From: Acinetobacter sp. | Lineage (GTDB): Bacteria; Pseudomonadota; Gammaproteobacteria; Pseudomonadales; Moraxellaceae | DNA length: 17,604 nt | Assembly (NCBI GenBank): GCA_030152605.1 | Contig: JASLJB010000100.1 | Span: 1-17,604 of the forward strand | Reading direction: 5' to 3' | Shown here: positions 6,762 to 13,432 of the stretch, in pieces | Numbering within the stretch: position 1 is the stretch's first letter | How the letters are laid out: each line of letters begins with the position of its first letter | Translations under genes and position numbers: made by a program | The notes under the pieces: generated by a model | What the model was told of the DNA's origin: nothing | The model's database searches: none | Seen by the model: the letters and a program-made list of their open reading frames with translations, nothing else

Positions 6762-6799
6762 TGCGACTTTCATGCAATTGTCACATTGAACTGCGACTT
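6762..6799 (+). promoter_or_regulatory. Spaced direct repeat TGCGACTT upstream of the lipoprotein-phospholipase C unit
   Basis: TGCGACTT occurs at 6762-6769 and again at 6792-6799, exactly 30 bp (about three helical turns) apart. Between them lies TTGTCA (6778-6783), a fair -35 hexamer, with a weak TTTTAA (6802-6807) 18 bp further. Two identical boxes flanking a -35 suggest an activator or repressor site, but the promoter itself is weak by eye, so this is tentative. Confidence 0.4.
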
Positions 6800-6921
6800 G
6801 TTTTTAAGAGCAGGCGTGCTGGCCTATAGGTGTTATGGATCACGAAATTGCCATCAAAGCATCATCATCGCGTCATTTGAATTGTATTGACTATCACTAC
6901 TTTAATTGGATGGACACAACA

Positions 6922-7059
6922 ATGCGTGGTTTGGTTTTAATCGTTTTGATGCTCAGCAGTAGCATATTTCTCAGTGCCTGTAACAACGGCGATGATGCGC
7001 AAGATCAGCCGTCTGATCAGCCCGTGACCAGCCAATGCACCGTGCACTGCGCACCATAA
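6922..7059 (+). CDS. Small lipoprotein of unknown function
   Basis: A 45-residue precursor: MRGLVLIVLMLSSSIFLSAC then NNGDDAQDQPSDQP and a C-terminal tail with a second and third cysteine (QCTVHCAP). The signal sequence ends in a lipobox (LSAC), so the mature product would be about 26 residues attached to the membrane through its N-terminal lipid-modified cysteine. The mature part is acidic (four Asp), rich in Gln and Pro, and carries a C-x3-C pair that could form a disulfide. The ATG at 6922 is chosen because it starts the signal peptide and has GGATGG about 8 nt upstream; the in-frame extension back to 6835 is unlike a lipoprotein. It ends 24 bp before the phospholipase C gene, so the two are probably co-transcribed. 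I recognise no family; a role in PLC export or folding is only a guess from position. Confidence 0.72.
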   Translation: MRGLVLIVLMLSSSIFLSACNNGDDAQDQPSDQPVTSQCTVHCAP

Positions 7060-7083
7060 AACAATAACAATAAGGACAGCACT

Positions 7084-9258
7084 ATGAACCGTCGTGATTT
7101 TATTCTCAATTCAGGCAAGACCATGTTTAGCGCAGCGGCATTGGCCAGCTTTCCCGCCAGTATCCAAAAAGCCCTCGCGATTGATGCCAAAGTGCAAAGC
7201 GGTACGATTCAAGACGTCAAACATGTGGTGATCTTGACGCAGGAGAACCGTTCTTTTGATAACTACTTCGGCACACTCAAAGGCGTGCGCGGTTTTGGTG
7301 ATCGCTTTACGATTCCATTAAGCGAGGGTCGTCAGGTGTGGGAACAATTCGATGCCAAAAAAAACAAGCTTTATCCCTATCACCTCGACAGTCGTGTCGG
7401 CAATGCGCAGCGCGTCAATGGCACACCACATTCATGGCGAGATGGTCAAGACGCATGGGATATGGGGCGCATGGGGGATTGGGTCAAGCACAAACAACCA
7501 CAGTCTATGGGCTACTATCAACAGCAGGAATTGGAATTTCAATTTGCCTTGGCAGATGCGTTTACCCTATGTGATGCCTATCACTGTGCCATGCATGCGG
7601 GGACCAATTCCAATCGTATGTTTATTTGGACCGGCAGCAATGGCCCAACAGGCGGCAAAGTCGCCAGTGTGGTGAATGAGTTTGATTCGATCGGTTCATC
7701 GCGCTATGGCTATGAATGGACCACCTATCCTGAGCGACTGCAACAGGCTGGAGTGAGTTGGAAAGTCTATCAAAACATGCCAGACAACTTTACTGACAAC
7801 CCATTGGCCGGTTTTAAACAATACCGTCTCGCCAATGAGCGCTCAGGCCAACCGGTTTCCCATATTGGCACCTGTCCCGCCTATGATGCGCGGATCGATG
7901 CGCAGCAGCCACTCTATAAAGGCATCGCCAATACCATGCCAGACAAGGGATTTTTGGGTAGCTTGAAACAGGATATTGCCCAAGGTCAATTGCCTCAAGT
8001 CAGTTGGATCGTCGCCCCAGCCACCTATAGTGAACATCCCGGTCCTTCGAGTCCGGTACAAGGTGCGTGGTATATCCAAGAATTGCTGAATGCCTTGACC
8101 GCTGATCCTGAACTTTGGAGTCAAACCGTGCTGCTGGTCAACTTTGATGAAAATGATGGTTTTTTTGATCATATGCCATCGCCGAGTGCGCCTTCGCGTG
8201 ATGAACGTGGTCAGCTCCACGGCAAAACCACACTGAGCAGCGAACAGATGTCCTATGAATACTTTGATCATCCCAAAATCAGTACGTCGATCGCACAGCC
8301 GAAACCGGATGGTGGTGTATATGGGCCGGGCGTGCGCGTGCCGATGTATGTGATTTCGCCGTGGAGTCGCGGCGGTTGGGTTAATTCACAGGTTTTTGAT
8401 CATACTTCTGTGATTCAATTTTTAGAGCAGCGCTTTGGGGTGCATGAACCGAATATCAGCCCGTATCGTCGTGCTGTCTGCGGTGACCTCAGTTCTGCTT
8501 TTGATTTTAAAACCCCAAATCATGCGCCAATGTTAGATTTGGCTGGAACCAAGACCCAGCAACAAGCCGATGCGATCCGTGCTGCACAGCAGCAACTGAA
8601 GCAAGTCACTCGACCAAGTCAGCAAGATCGACCTCGCCAAGCCACAGGGATTCGGCATTCGCGTGCCTTGCCTTATATTTTGCATTGCAGCGCATTGTTA
8701 GAGACGTCAGCACAGCAATGCAAACTGCTATTTTCAAATACGGGTACCGCCGCTGCAGTCTTTCATGTGTACGATCGTTTGAATCTGGAGGCCATTCCAC
8801 GTCGCTATATGCTTGAGGCGGGCAAGACGTTGGATGATCTGTGGGAACTAGATACTGGTCGCTATGATCTGTGGGTCTTGGGGCCGAATGGTTTTCATCG
8901 CCAGTTTAGTGGAGATCTTCAACAAGCCAAGCAAAGCGGGTCACGCCCAGAAATCCGTGTCTGTGTCGAAGACTGCCAGGCTAAAATTGAACTCAAAGTC
9001 CGTCACGATGCTGCGACAGCGGTCAAGTTACAGGTGAAAGCCAATGCTTATCTCGATGGCAAAGTTTGGCAGATCGAAACTGGCACGACTGAACAGAGTT
9101 TAAGTTGGGACATGAGCGAATTTGGTGGCTGGTATGATTTCAGCGTATCAATCGAAGATGATCCAAGCTACGTGCGCCGTTTTGCGGGGCGGATTGAAAC
9201 CAGCAAAGACTCGATCTCCGATCCATTGATGGGCTATGTGGATACAAGCATGCTGTAG
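7084..9258 (+). CDS. plc: Tat-exported phospholipase C (phosphocholine-specific type)
   Basis: A 724-residue secreted phospholipase C of the PlcH/PlcN family, which cleaves phosphatidylcholine-type lipids to diacylglycerol and the phosphorylated head group. Residues 1-33 form a twin-arginine signal (NRRDFI, hydrophobic stretch, ALA). The phosphoesterase domain spans about 45-480: ENRSFDNYFGT (54-64), HAGTNSNR with the expected nucleophile T174, EHPG (317-320), FDENDGFFDH (354-363) and FDHTS (438-442), which together supply the acid-phosphatase-type active site. The C-terminal third holds two related beta domains (about 525-615 and 625-715), recognisable by the similar endings YDLWVLGPNGFHRQFSGDL and WYDFSVSIEDDPSYVRRF. 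This is the full family length. AAGGA lies before the ATG at 7084. A. baumannii carries such an enzyme near the K locus (Plc1), a known virulence-associated enzyme. Exact head-group preference cannot be judged here. Confidence 0.94.
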   Translation: MNRRDFILNSGKTMFSAAALASFPASIQKALAIDAKVQSGTIQDVKHVVILTQENRSFDNYFGTLKGVRGFGDRFTIPLSEGRQVWEQFDAKKNKLYPYHLDSRVGNAQRVNGTPHSWRDGQDAWDMGRMGDWVKHKQPQSMGYYQQQELEFQFALADAFTLCDAYHCAMHAGTNSNRMFIWTGSNGPTGGKVASVVNEFDSIGSSRYGYEWTTYPERLQQAGVSWKVYQNMPDNFTDNPLAGFKQYRLANERSGQPVSHIGTCPAYDARIDAQQPLYKGIANTMPDKGFLGSLKQDIAQGQLPQVSWIVAPATYSEHPGPSSPVQGAWYIQELLNALTADPELWSQTVLLVNFDENDGFFDHMPSPSAPSRDERGQLHGKTTLSSEQMSYEYFDHPKISTSIAQPKPDGGVYGPGVRVPMYVISPWSRGGWVNSQVFDHTSVIQFLEQRFGVHEPNISPYRRAVCGDLSSAFDFKTPNHAPMLDLAGTKTQQQADAIRAAQQQLKQVTRPSQQDRPRQATGIRHSRALPYILHCSALLETSAQQCKLLFSNTGTAAAVFHVYDRLNLEAIPRRYMLEAGKTLDDLWELDTGRYDLWVLGPNGFHRQFSGDLQQAKQSGSRPEIRVCVEDCQAKIELKVRHDAATAVKLQVKANAYLDGKVWQIETGTTEQSLSWDMSEFGGWYDFSVSIEDDPSYVRRFAGRIETSKDSISDPLMGYVDTSML

Positions 9259-9287
9259 GTTGCAGTTATTGTCGTTGATTTAGCAAC

Positions 9288-9316
9288 AAAAACAGCACCT
9301 CAAAGGTGCTGTTTTT
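9288..9316 (+). terminator. Intrinsic terminator of plc
   Basis: The stem AAAACAGCACCT / AGGTGCTGTTTT (12 bp) closes a CAA loop (9301-9303) and ends in five T residues, about 30 nt after the plc stop. The A-run on the left side could make it bidirectional. Its core stem CAGCACCT / AGGTGCTG recurs at 11667-11686. Confidence 0.9.
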
Positions 9317-9440
9317 ACATAAGCTTTACCTCAGATACTTAAACTTAGCAATCCAAAGTCGCTGAGTTACATAATGTTCAAGTTTCCCCCAAGGGTATTT
9401 TTTAACTTAATCGTTTCTTGTGTAAGACCCCAAAAAAAAT

Positions 9441-9671
9441 ATGAATGCTTTTATCATACTCATGGCGATCATGGCTTTTGTCTTGATCACTGCAGATCCG
9501 TATCGGGATGAGCCACGTTCCTCAGCAGATCGCAAACTCCAAGTGCAACAAGCGCAAAAAGACACCGATCAGTCTCATCAATTGCAGAAGCAACCCATAC
9601 ATCAACACCCGACCCAAAATCAAACTCAAGACCCAGCCCAAAACCAAAGCCAAGATTCGGATCGCGTTTAG
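9441..9671 (+). CDS. Small hypothetical protein: hydrophobic N-terminus and Gln-rich tail
   Basis: A possible 76-residue protein. Residues 1-18 (MNAFIILMAIMAFVLITA) form a membrane anchor or signal segment followed by DPYRDEP. The remainder is strongly polar and Gln/Asp/His-rich, with repeated Q-containing dipeptides (QNQTQDPAQNQSQD) and no cysteine, so it is probably disordered. It belongs to no family I recognise. The ATG at 9441 follows an A-run and has no clear Shine-Dalgarno, which weakens the call. It lies between the plc terminator and the convergent LtaS-like gene and overlaps the latter's stop by 4 nt (TAG on plus, TAA on minus, 9668-9671). Arguments for being real are the sharp anchor-plus-tail architecture and the exact tail-to-tail fit. 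An alternative is a chance ORF opposite the 3' untranslated region of the minus-strand gene. Confidence 0.5.
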   Translation: MNAFIILMAIMAFVLITADPYRDEPRSSADRKLQVQQAQKDTDQSHQLQKQPIHQHPTQNQTQDPAQNQSQDSDRV

Positions 9672-11545
9672 TCTGGCTTCAAGATTTGATAGGTCCAGTT
9701 TTTACCATTTAACACATCCATATTTAAATCTTGATAGGCATTGAGTTGATCTGCCTGTCGTGTGGTGTCGGCGCATTGTGCGCTCACATGCTGACCTGTT
9801 TGATGGATGGCGCGATAGCAGTGATTCACTTGTTGCATAAACTGATAATAGGGTGACAGTGGTAAATGCGCTGCACTCAGCACTTGGTTGGCGAGGAAGT
9901 GCGCTGGAATATAGTCGTGTTTGAGCTGCTTCTGATCGATGGGGAAGTTACTCCACACCGCCAAGGGTGTTTCAAAATACTTGAGTTGTTTTTTCTCTGC
10001 TTTATCTTGGGCAGAGGCAAAGAAGCCATAGTCATCATATACTTTCTGTAGGTTCGGCAAGTGATCGCCAAAGAATACAATTAAGGTTGGACGTTCGAGT
10101 TGGCTGACATTTTCGATCAGCTGTTTGAGTTTGTCATCTGCGCGCTTCATGCCCATCAGATAAGTATTCAACTGCCTTTTGCTGGCATCCGAGATACCGG
10201 CTTTAGTGAGTTTGTAGGCATCACGACCAAAACGATCGTCATTATACATCGGGTGATTTTCAACACTGATTGCATAGATAAACTGTGGTTGATCGGTCTG
10301 GGTCAGTTGCTGTTCGATACTGGCATAGAGCAAGTCATCATTGGCCCAACCGGCTTGGTTAATATATTGCTTACGGTTTGCAGCGCTGGTCATATTCTCT
10401 AGTGAGATAAAACGTTGGAAGCCCAGATGTTGATAGACGGCACTACGATTATAAAAATATTTGCCATTATTATGCATCGCCGTGGTGTTATAGCCCAGTT
10501 GGTTCATATAGCGCGGGAGTGCGTAGATGGGGCGTTTTATTTTAGAGACATAGAGTAATTCATTATGATTGAGTTGCACGTTTAAACTGGTTAAAACTTC
10601 AAATTCGACATTGGCTGTGCCACCGCCAAAACTTGGGGAAAGCACTTGTGAAACTTGATGTTGATCAATGCTCGGGGTAATGTTTTTGGGGATGCTCGGG
10701 TCGAGTTTTCTGGCATCCCAATGCGATTCACTCATCACAAAAATAATATTCGGTAGCGGTTGCGCGGTTGGCGCCGCAAGCACCGATGCGTCTGCATCTG
10801 CAATTGGCGGGGTGGCTGCGGGGAGAAATAACTGCTCAATTTTTTGTTTAGGAATATCTTGGCTCTGGAAAATCTTATTATTTAAATTATCGACAGATTT
10901 TGAAAAGAAAAAGGTACTAAAGCCGAGGCTCTTGATGGTGAGGTGATCACCGACCCAGTCGCTGCGGGTGTTTGGTAAATACACATGATAACGACAGATC
11001 CCCGGGCGTGGCTTGGTCGCGCAGCTCTCATTAAAATTATCTTTAAAATTTGCGGTAATAAAGAAGCCAAGAATAGACAGCGAGAGTAAAGCATTGCCCA
11101 AGATTAAACTGCGTCGCTCAGATTTTTCTTTTTTATATAGCCACACAAAAGCACCGACAAATAATCCAAGCGCAATGATAACGCCGAGCAGTAATAACAG
11201 TGGCGTGGCTTTTAGGGTTTCTTGAAAAAGCAGAAAATCACTTGGCACTAAACTCGCTGCAAGATAATGCTCTTTTTGAATATTAATAAAGGTCAGTAGA
11301 AACACCACGAACTGGCTCAGAAATATGGTTGCCCAAGTCTTTCGCAGTATTAGGTAGAAGCCTGCAATTAAGGCATAGTTCAGTATGATCGAAAATACAT
11401 ACTTAAAGATACGCATCTTGAACTGAGCATATGGCAGTGCAAAAAACTTTGAGATATTTTCTTGATATAAGAAAAAAAACAATACCGATAAAAACGCCAC
11501 CAGTAAAAATACCAGTTGCTGTCTTAAGAGGGTCATGATGTTCAT
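9668..11545 (-). CDS. LtaS/OpgB-like membrane phosphoglycerol transferase (sulfatase fold)
   Basis: A 625-residue inner-membrane protein with five predicted transmembrane segments (about 9-28, 49-67, 72-89, 113-136, 147-165) and a periplasmic sulfatase-type domain from about 264. The catalytic features are the metal-binding VMSESHWD (E273), the nucleophile T310 in SFGGGTANVEFEVLTSL, SVENHPMY (H431) and FFGDHLP (D494, H495). Five helices plus this domain is the layout of lipoteichoic acid synthase LtaS. In Gram-negatives such enzymes (for example OpgB/MdoB) move phosphoglycerol from phosphatidylglycerol onto periplasmic glucans or other acceptors. The acceptor here is unknown and no glucan synthesis genes (opgG, opgH) are in the window. 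A perfect -10 hexamer lies 25 nt before the start. The ATG at 11545 lacks a clear ribosome binding site; the ATG at 11536 is an alternative. The last 50 residues contain two cysteines and are not obviously catalytic. Confidence 0.87.
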   Translation of the reverse strand: MNIMTLLRQQLVFLLVAFLSVLFFFLYQENISKFFALPYAQFKMRIFKYVFSIILNYALIAGFYLILRKTWATIFLSQFVVFLLTFINIQKEHYLAASLVPSDFLLFQETLKATPLLLLLGVIIALGLFVGAFVWLYKKEKSERRSLILGNALLSLSILGFFITANFKDNFNESCATKPRPGICRYHVYLPNTRSDWVGDHLTIKSLGFSTFFFSKSVDNLNNKIFQSQDIPKQKIEQLFLPAATPPIADADASVLAAPTAQPLPNIIFVMSESHWDARKLDPSIPKNITPSIDQHQVSQVLSPSFGGGTANVEFEVLTSLNVQLNHNELLYVSKIKRPIYALPRYMNQLGYNTTAMHNNGKYFYNRSAVYQHLGFQRFISLENMTSAANRKQYINQAGWANDDLLYASIEQQLTQTDQPQFIYAISVENHPMYNDDRFGRDAYKLTKAGISDASKRQLNTYLMGMKRADDKLKQLIENVSQLERPTLIVFFGDHLPNLQKVYDDYGFFASAQDKAEKKQLKYFETPLAVWSNFPIDQKQLKHDYIPAHFLANQVLSAAHLPLSPYYQFMQQVNHCYRAIHQTGQHVSAQCADTTRQADQLNAYQDLNMDVLNGKNWTYQILKPD

Positions 11546-11569
11546 TGTGGATTAGAAAGTTGGGTCGTT

Positions 11570-11597
11570 ATTATAGGCAACAGCATGTTTAATACAA
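11570..11597 (-). promoter_or_regulatory. Promoter of the LtaS-like gene
   Basis: On the minus strand, a consensus -10 TATAAT (11570-11575) has TTGTAT (11592-11597, 3 of 6) as a possible -35 with 16-bp spacing. Transcription would start near 11563, leaving a very short leader of about 18 nt. Confidence 0.6.
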
Positions 11598-11666
11598 TGC
11601 TTAATTTTTATTCACTTGCTGGCAAAAGATACCATCCGTGGTGATCTGAGTGCTGCCGCAGTGCTT

Positions 11667-11695
11667 CAGCACCTTTTGAGGTGCTGCTGTTTTTT
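11667..11695 (+). terminator. Terminator-like hairpin with no plus-strand gene before it
   Basis: The stem CAGCACCT / AGGTGCTG with a TTTG loop (11675-11678) is followed by CTG and six T residues, so it is oriented to stop plus-strand transcription. The nearest genes on both sides (the LtaS-like gene and nadC) are on the minus strand. The core stem is identical to that of the plc terminator at 9293-9311. The 226-bp gap 11546-11771 otherwise holds only the LtaS-like promoter and A/T-rich sequence. Confidence 0.6.
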
Positions 11696-11771
11696 ATGAT
11701 TAGCTGATAAGTGGCTGATGATTAGCTGATGCTTGATTCAAGATCCTATGACCTTGATGATATAGCTTGGA

Positions 11772-12623
11772 TTAAACTTCGGCTTGAAAGCGCATCGAGA
11801 GGTCAATCGCTGTGACATCTTTGGTCAGTACGCCCATCGAGATATAGTCCACACCGCTGTTCGCGACTTCACGCAGATTGGCGATGGTAATATTGCCCGA
11901 GGCCTCAAGTTTGCAACGACCTGCCACATGCGCAACTGCATCGATCATCTGCTGCTGACTAAAGTTATCCAGCATGATGATATCGGCTTGTGCTTCGAGG
12001 GCTTGATTTAGCTCATCCCAACTTTCTACTTCCACTTCAACCTGTTTGCCAGGTGCCAATTGGCGTGCCTGGGTGATGGCTGCATGAATGCCACCTGCGG
12101 CCATAATATGGTTTTCTTTAATCAGGAATGCATCAAACAGACCGAGGCGATGATTCTGCCCGCCACCGATCGCGACTGCATATTTTTGTGCGATGCGTAA
12201 GCCAGGTAAGGTTTTACGTGTGTCCAATAGCCGAGTATTGAGTCCCTCAAGTTGCTCAACATAATGCGCAGTTTTGGTCGCAACCGCAGATAAAGTCTGA
12301 ATAAAATTCAGCGATGGACGTTCTACGGTGAGCAAACTCCGCGCTGATCCTTTGAGGGTCAAGAAGACTTCATTGGCTTGAACACGATCACCATCCTGTT
12401 TGTGCCAGATCACTTCAACAGCTGGATCAAACTGTTGAATCAGGGCATCCACCCAAGGTTGGCCGGCCAACACCATCTCTTCACGGCTGAGAATACTTGC
12501 GCTGGCTTGCTGGTCTTGAGGGGTGAGTAGGGCGGTAATATCCCCCTCACCGATATCTTCTTGGAGTGCGTGTTGAATATTGATTTGAATCGATTGTTGC
12601 AGCAAAGATTGCGTTATAGACAT
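11772..12623 (-). CDS. nadC: Nicotinate-nucleotide pyrophosphorylase (quinolinate phosphoribosyltransferase)
   Basis: A 283-residue cytoplasmic enzyme converting quinolinate and PRPP to nicotinate mononucleotide, pyrophosphate and CO2 in de novo NAD synthesis. The N-terminal domain carries EDIGEGDIT (22-30) and ERPSLNFIQTLSAVAT (101-116). The barrel carries DTRKT (134-138), IGGGQNHR (152-159), IKENH (168-172), EVEVE (196-200), MLDN (217-220) and SGN (242-244), the substrate and phosphate-binding series of the family. Length is normal. The start is the ATG at 12623, with AGGG 7 nt upstream; the TTG immediately before it is not needed. It is divergent from ampD across 163 bp, an order common in gammaproteobacteria. 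A 7-bp inverted repeat lies just upstream of its start. No terminator with a minus-strand T-run was seen before the LtaS-like promoter. Confidence 0.97.
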   Translation of the reverse strand: MSITQSLLQQSIQINIQHALQEDIGEGDITALLTPQDQQASASILSREEMVLAGQPWVDALIQQFDPAVEVIWHKQDGDRVQANEVFLTLKGSARSLLTVERPSLNFIQTLSAVATKTAHYVEQLEGLNTRLLDTRKTLPGLRIAQKYAVAIGGGQNHRLGLFDAFLIKENHIMAAGGIHAAITQARQLAPGKQVEVEVESWDELNQALEAQADIIMLDNFSQQQMIDAVAHVAGRCKLEASGNITIANLREVANSGVDYISMGVLTKDVTAIDLSMRFQAEV

Positions 12624-12639
12624 CAAATATCCCTATAAA

Positions 12640-12664
12640 ATATCGCTTTAAAGTTGGGCGATAT
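12640..12664. repeat. Inverted repeat ATATCGC-N11-GCGATAT in the nadC leader
   Basis: Seven-base perfect arms (12640-12646 and 12658-12664) with an 11-nt spacer, 17 bp before the nadC start codon. It could be an operator or an RNA stem-loop in the nadC leader. No regulator can be assigned by eye. Confidence 0.45.
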
Positions 12665-12786
12665 CTTAGCACTGTCCTCAAATCTTTGGATAAATTTTTA
12701 TTTTGCCGTGATTGGCGCTAAGCTAGGCGACTCCGAATAAGGCGTAATCAGGTTTTCGCCTTGGTATCAAAAATGAGGATAACTGC

Positions 12787-13365
12787 ATGCACAGTGCCGC
12801 ACAATTTCAGGTCGTTGATGGGCAGATTCAGGGTGCACGACAAATTGCATCACCGAATTTTAATGCACGTCCAACGGGTACTGAAATTCAACTGATCGTG
12901 ATCCACAATATCAGCTTGCCACCCTCGCAGTTTGGCGGTGCTTATATTGAACAGTTTTTTAAAAACCAATTGGATTGGTCAATCCATCCTTATTTTCAAA
13001 CCATTCAGGGCATGCAAGTTTCGGCGCATGTGTTGATTCTAAGAACTGGTGAAGTGCTGCAGTGCGTCAATCTGAATGATCGTGCCTGGCATGCCGGACG
13101 TTCGAGTTATTTGGGTAAAAAAGAATGTAATGATTATTCGATCGGGATCGAGCTTGAGGGCAGTGATGATACCGATTTTGAAGAGATTCAATACCAACGC
13201 TTAGTCGAAGTGGTGCAGCAATTGCAGATTGCCTATCCCAAAACTGCTCAGCATATTGCTGGACATTCCGATATTGCGCCACAACGTAAAACTGACCCGG
13301 GGCCGCATTTCCAATGGGTCTACTTTCGTGACTTACTGCAACAAAAAAAACCAAGCAAACTGTAG
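12787..13365 (+). CDS. ampD: 1,6-anhydro-N-acetylmuramyl-L-alanine amidase AmpD
   Basis: A 192-residue cytoplasmic zinc amidase that removes the stem peptide from anhydromuropeptides during peptidoglycan recycling; its loss derepresses AmpR-controlled beta-lactamase in organisms that have AmpR. The zinc ligands are H40 (LIVIHNIS), H160 (IAGHSDIAP) and D170 (KTDPGPHF). The catalytic acid is E122 (IGIELEG) and K168 is the conserved lysine. These sit exactly six residues after the Citrobacter AmpD positions (H34, E116, H154, K162, D164), so the catalytic set is complete. GAGGAT precedes the ATG at 12787. There is no signal peptide, consistent with the cytoplasmic enzyme rather than AmpDh2/3. murJ starts 67 bp downstream on the same strand. 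With mupP in this window, two enzymes of the anhMurNAc recycling branch lie within 12 kb. Confidence 0.96.
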   Translation: MHSAAQFQVVDGQIQGARQIASPNFNARPTGTEIQLIVIHNISLPPSQFGGAYIEQFFKNQLDWSIHPYFQTIQGMQVSAHVLILRTGEVLQCVNLNDRAWHAGRSSYLGKKECNDYSIGIELEGSDDTDFEEIQYQRLVEVVQQLQIAYPKTAQHIAGHSDIAPQRKTDPGPHFQWVYFRDLLQQKKPSKL

Positions 13366-13432
13366 TCTAGATCAACCTATTTTCAAGGCAGTTCAACTAC
13401 AATAGCGACTTTATTTGAACAAGGGGTTGATG

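Noticed and set aside
6762..6799. Pho box upstream of plc
   Set aside because: The TGCGACTT boxes are 30 bp apart and do not show the CTGTCAT-like 7-mers at 11-bp spacing; kept only as an unassigned direct repeat.
7338..7675. Overlapping plus-strand frames inside plc, and similar frames inside rph, LtaS-like, nadC and murJ
   Set aside because: They are shadows of well-supported genes in other frames and show no domain, signal or ribosome binding site of their own.
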